From positions 1 through 64,000 of the forward strand of contig JBGPOP010000025.1 in the NCBI GenBank assembly GCA_041488095.1: a stretch of 64,000 bases of DNA, read 5' to 3'. The notes below the pieces were generated by a model. The model was not told the DNA's origin. It was given only the letters and a program-made list of their open reading frames with translations, and made no database searches. Both the position numbers and the translations under genes were made by a program. Origin of the DNA: DASYPQ01 sp041488095. GTDB lineage: Bacteria > Planctomycetota > UBA1135 > GCA-002686595. Below, piece after piece: positions 61,508 through 64,000 of this stretch; within the stretch, counting starts at the first letter, position 1, and each line of letters opens with the position of its first letter.

Positions 61508-62758
61508 TCAGTGCTTCCCGCCCTCGTCCGTCTCGGCGAGGAGCTTCACGACGGCGTCCTCGAGCTCCTGGTCGCGCAAGTCGCGGAAGCGGATCACGCC
61601 CTTGCCATCGAGGACGTAGATCGTCGGCCACCCCGAAATGTTCCAGCGCGTCGCCAGGGCCCCTCCGGTCGAGCCCTCGACCGCCTGTCGCCAGGTGATC
61701 TTGTTCTTGTCGAGGATCTTCCGCAGGGTGGCCCGGTCGGCGTCGCGGATCTTGCCTTCGAGCGCCGGGGCGGATGCGTGCAGCTTGTCCAGGATCCTGG
61801 CGTCGCCGCGGCGGATCGCCTCGATCACCTCGCTCTCGGGCTTTCCGAGGTCCTTGATCGCCGTCTTCTCCTTCTCGTCGAGCTGCTTGGAGACGTCACG
61901 GTCTCCGTCGCTGTTGATCCCGATCAGTGCGAAGGGCTTCTTCTCGAGCTTCTCGACCATCGCCTTCTCGTGCGGGACCATCGCGCGGCAAGGGGGTCAC
62001 CAGAAACCCCAGAAGTCGAGGACCACGACCTTGCCGCGGTAGTCGGAGAGCTTGAAGGCCTTTCCGGATTCGTCGACCACCTGGAAGTCGGGAGCGACCA
62101 TGCCGATCTGGAGGTGCTCGGCTTCGAAGAGGTAGCTCTCGGCACGCTGCGCCCAGGGAGTCTCGGAGTACTCCTTCTTCACGCGCTGGAAGAACGCCTT
62201 GGCCTCCTCCTTCGAGCCGTTCTCGTCCTTCAGCGTCAGCACGCCCCGGGCGAACAGCGCCGAGGCGCGCACGTCCGCGTGGGGCGATTCCTTGCCGAGC
62301 CTGTCGAGGACCTCCTCGGCGCGCGGGATGCCGATCGTCCCCGCGCCATACTGGAAGTGCGTGCAGAGCTGGGAGAGCAGGTTCGAATCGCGGTAGCCGC
62401 CGACGAGCTCGTCGACCGCCGCGTTGGCGGACTTGGAGCTCATTTCCCGCGCGTTGCTCACGATCCACAGGAGCGAGCGCGCGCCGGAATCGGTGCCTTG
62501 GGCGCGTCGGGCGAGATCCTGGAACCGGGGAACGAAGAGCTGGGTGGGCTCCTGGCTCTCGTCGAGCTGGATCTTCTCTCGCTCCTCGTCGGTCTTGGCC
62601 TTCTGGTACGGCTCGTAGAAGGCGTTCTGGGCCTCCTGGAACTCCTTCTCGAGAGCCTTGTATTCGGCGGCGAAATCGGGCGGCTTGAGCTGCGCCGGGT
62701 CCTGCATGCGCGGGAGCGCGAGCGCGAGACCGAGCAACGTTCCGCACAGGATGCTCAT
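61508..62758 (-). CDS. Thioredoxin/TlpA-like selenoprotein (in-frame TGA as selenocysteine)
   Basis: A 416-residue protein read as one frame across TGA at 61997-61999. Upstream of it: APDFQVVDESGKAFKLSDYRG and KVVVLDFWGFW; downstream PPCRAMVPHE, then the conserved cis-proline segment SGWPTIYVLDGKG. Together they are a TlpA/redoxin domain in which the motif is Sec254-Pro-Pro-Cys257, the usual C-P-P-C with selenocysteine first. A hairpin with a GGU-bearing loop follows the TGA (see next feature). The N-terminus is a signal peptide (MSILCGTLLGLALAL), placing the thiol/selenol chemistry outside the cytoplasm. A long helical insert (about residues 20-200) precedes the redoxin. ATG 62758 follows GAGGAG by six bases; ATG 62764 is the alternative. 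Standard gene calling would split it in two. Confidence 0.9.
61969..61987 (-). promoter_or_regulatory. Candidate bacterial SECIS hairpin
   Basis: Counting from the TGA on the minus strand, nucleotides 10-15 (CGCGCG) pair with 23-28 (CGCACG), apart from one C-A mismatch, around the seven-base loop ATGGTCC. GGU occupies positions 18-20. In the E. coli fdhF SECIS, GGU sits at 19-21 after UGA in a similar small loop. The size and distance match well. SelB binding is inferred; the pairing was done by eye. Confidence 0.7.
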
Positions 62759-62851
62759 CGTCATCTCCTCGGATGGGGGTCGCGGAGGGCGCGCGGATTG
62801 TCCTCCGCCAGGCGCGGCGAGCGCAAGGGCTTCGTCCGGAAGGCCCGATCG

Positions 62852-64000
62852 TCAACGGGCCATCTCGCGTGCGCCGCGCACCCACACCCGGACCTCGGCC
62901 GGCGTCGGCTCCGGCTGGGGACCGGATTGCGTCCGGACGATCTCGGCGTGCAGCGCTGTGGGATTGCGGGAAGCGAGCTCGGCTACGGTCTCGACGCCGG
63001 CGCCCGCGAGCCACGCTAGCCCGCGCCGGCCCAGTCCACGCACCCTCATCAGGCGCGCAGCCTCGACCCAGCGCTCGCGCTGGGCGGGGGAGGTCCCGGT
63101 GAGATCGACGCCCGGATACCCGCGGCCCGCGGCCTGGACGAGATCCTCCAGACTGCGGATGCCCGCGCTCGAGAGCCGGTCGCCGATCCGGGCCGACAGT
63201 CCGGGGATCTCCTCGACCCGGGGTCGTGTCGCCCGGATGGTCTGGAGGTTGACCGCGGCGATCGCAACGGCGCTGAAGGCCAGCGCCCCGGCGGCCGAAC
63301 CGAAAAACCGTCGCACCCGCGGTCCGTGCGTCGGCGGCGCCTCGCCCTCCCACTCGGGGATCCACCCGGCGGCGACGAGGGCGCGCGCGAAGCTGTGGCA
63401 GCCGAGGGCGAATGGGACGAAGCCGAGGAAGCCGAGGTAGGGCATCTCGAACAGCTTGCCCTCCTCGAAGAGGGGCACCGTGTAGATCCACTTGGCGGGC
63501 GAGCTCCAGTTCCAGGTCTCCCACATCGCACCGCACACGAGGCCGGCGAGGATCATCCGTGCGAGCGGGCCGCGATCGCCCGACGAGAAGCGGGCGAGCA
63601 GGGAGCGCTCGTCGCGCGAGGCGAGCCAGGGCTCGAGGAGCAGGAACGCCGCGCCCCAGATCAGCGGGTAGGCCGTCTGCGGGAAGGCGAGGGGCAGGAC
63701 CAGGCAGGCGGCCCCGGCGAGGTAGAGCGCGGTCCGCGTGGCGCGCCCGATCGGACGGCTCTCCCGGGTCGAGGACGGATCCCTGCGCAGGCTCGACAGC
63801 AGCGCGTGGATCTCGAGCACGCCCGGCAGGACGGTCGCGAAGGAGACGAACACGCCGACGGTCCGGGTCCAGGCGTCCCCCGGGATCCCGACGTAGTACC
63901 AGTTCTGGAGCCGCAGGTTGGCGCATTCGTAGAGGAGCCAATACGCTCCCGACCAGAGCACGAGAGACAGGAACGCGCGCGGGCGCGAAAGGGCGATCGA
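62852..64000 (-). CDS. Membrane protein with C-terminal DUF4332-like domain, partial
   Basis: The frame is open to the right edge, so the start is outside. At least 382 codons are seen. The N-terminal part is a polytopic membrane region (ALYLAGAACLVLPLAFP, LARMILAGLVCGAMWETWN). The C-terminal ~130 residues form a helix-hairpin-helix-rich segment (IPGLSARIGDRLSSAGIRSLEDLVQAA; LMRVRGLGRRGLAWLAGAGV) of the DUF4332 kind, which resembles DNA/RNA-binding or protein-binding HhH repeats. The function is unknown. It is separated by 87 bases from the selenoprotein and may share its promoter region. Confidence 0.7.
   Translation of the reverse strand, partial: SIALSRPRAFLSLVLWSGAYWLLYECANLRLQNWYYVGIPGDAWTRTVGVFVSFATVLPGVLEIHALLSSLRRDPSSTRESRPIGRATRTALYLAGAACLVLPLAFPQTAYPLIWGAAFLLLEPWLASRDERSLLARFSSGDRGPLARMILAGLVCGAMWETWNWSSPAKWIYTVPLFEEGKLFEMPYLGFLGFVPFALGCHSFARALVAAGWIPEWEGEAPPTHGPRVRRFFGSAAGALAFSAVAIAAVNLQTIRATRPRVEEIPGLSARIGDRLSSAGIRSLEDLVQAAGRGYPGVDLTGTSPAQRERWVEAARLMRVRGLGRRGLAWLAGAGVETVAELASRNPTALHAEIVRTQSGPQPEPTPAEVRVWVRGAREMAR

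Noticed and set aside
61508..61981. A separate 157-residue thioredoxin fragment as its own gene
   Set aside because: It lacks the start of the redoxin fold and the first redox residue. The same frame continues upstream across TGA with matching domain sequence.

Overview
The window is chromosomal DNA from a very GC-rich bacterium, most likely a Planctomycetota relative, known probably from a metagenome. The grounds are the strong G/C preference at third positions, frequent GTG and TTG starts, many secreted proteins with FG-GAP, BNR/Ycf48-like, MORN-type and DUF1326 domains, a giant alpha-2-macroglobulin, a pseudopilin cluster, and secreted-protein C-termini of a kind I associate with that phylum. 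The phylum call is inference. No rRNA, tRNA, CRISPR, insertion sequence or prophage was seen. Genes are packed tightly and run together by 4-base start/stop overlaps (GTGA, TTGA, ATGA).

Layout, left to right. 0-2.5 kb: a partial secreted Ycf48-like protein, a perfect 29-bp inverted repeat and a DUF1326 lipoprotein. 2.7-10.2 kb: a furanose-uptake operon (YtfQ-like binding protein, GH127 beta-L-arabinofuranosidase, YtfR, YtfT, YjfF, DUF72). 10.3-19.1 kb: a 1948-residue alpha-2-macroglobulin with an intact CTEQ thioester, an FG-GAP protein and a SagB-type oxidoreductase. 19.2-21.5 kb: rubrerythrin, CCG-domain Fe-S oxidoreductase and DUF3501. 21.5-27.6 kb: a carrier-protein cysteine-biosynthesis operon (JAMM protease, ThiS/MoaD-like carrier, rhodanese-E1, cysteine synthase) between two YwqK/MORN-type lipoproteins. 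27.6-38.4 kb: matrixin protease, M20 amidohydrolase, a large secreted protein of unknown function, GH172/DUF2961, aminotransferase, uracil-DNA glycosylase and aldehyde dehydrogenase. 38.6-40.5 kb: a SenB-type selenosugar synthase and an EgtD-type histidine methyltransferase broken by one in-frame TAG. 41.8-49.0 kb: an eight-gene leftward operon with a PhnD/selenate-type uptake system and two ABC-2 type transporters. 49.2-53.1 kb: a Tat-exported molybdenum hydroxylase (PaoABC-like). 53.1-64 kb: small conserved proteins, an ArsB/SLC13 permease, TruD, three pilin-like genes, GH20, a thioredoxin-like selenoprotein and a partial DUF4332 membrane protein.

The most notable result is at 61.5-62.8 kb. 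Two apparent ORFs on the minus strand are one gene whose in-frame TGA sits exactly where the first cysteine of a thioredoxin CPPC motif belongs, giving Sec-Pro-Pro-Cys. A hairpin with a GGU-bearing loop follows at the spacing known for bacterial SECIS elements. With the SenB-like gene and a transporter that may carry selenium oxyanions, about 24 kb of this window has a selenium theme that ordinary ORF calling would miss. The link between these three loci is inference; the recoded TGA is strongly supported by the sequence.
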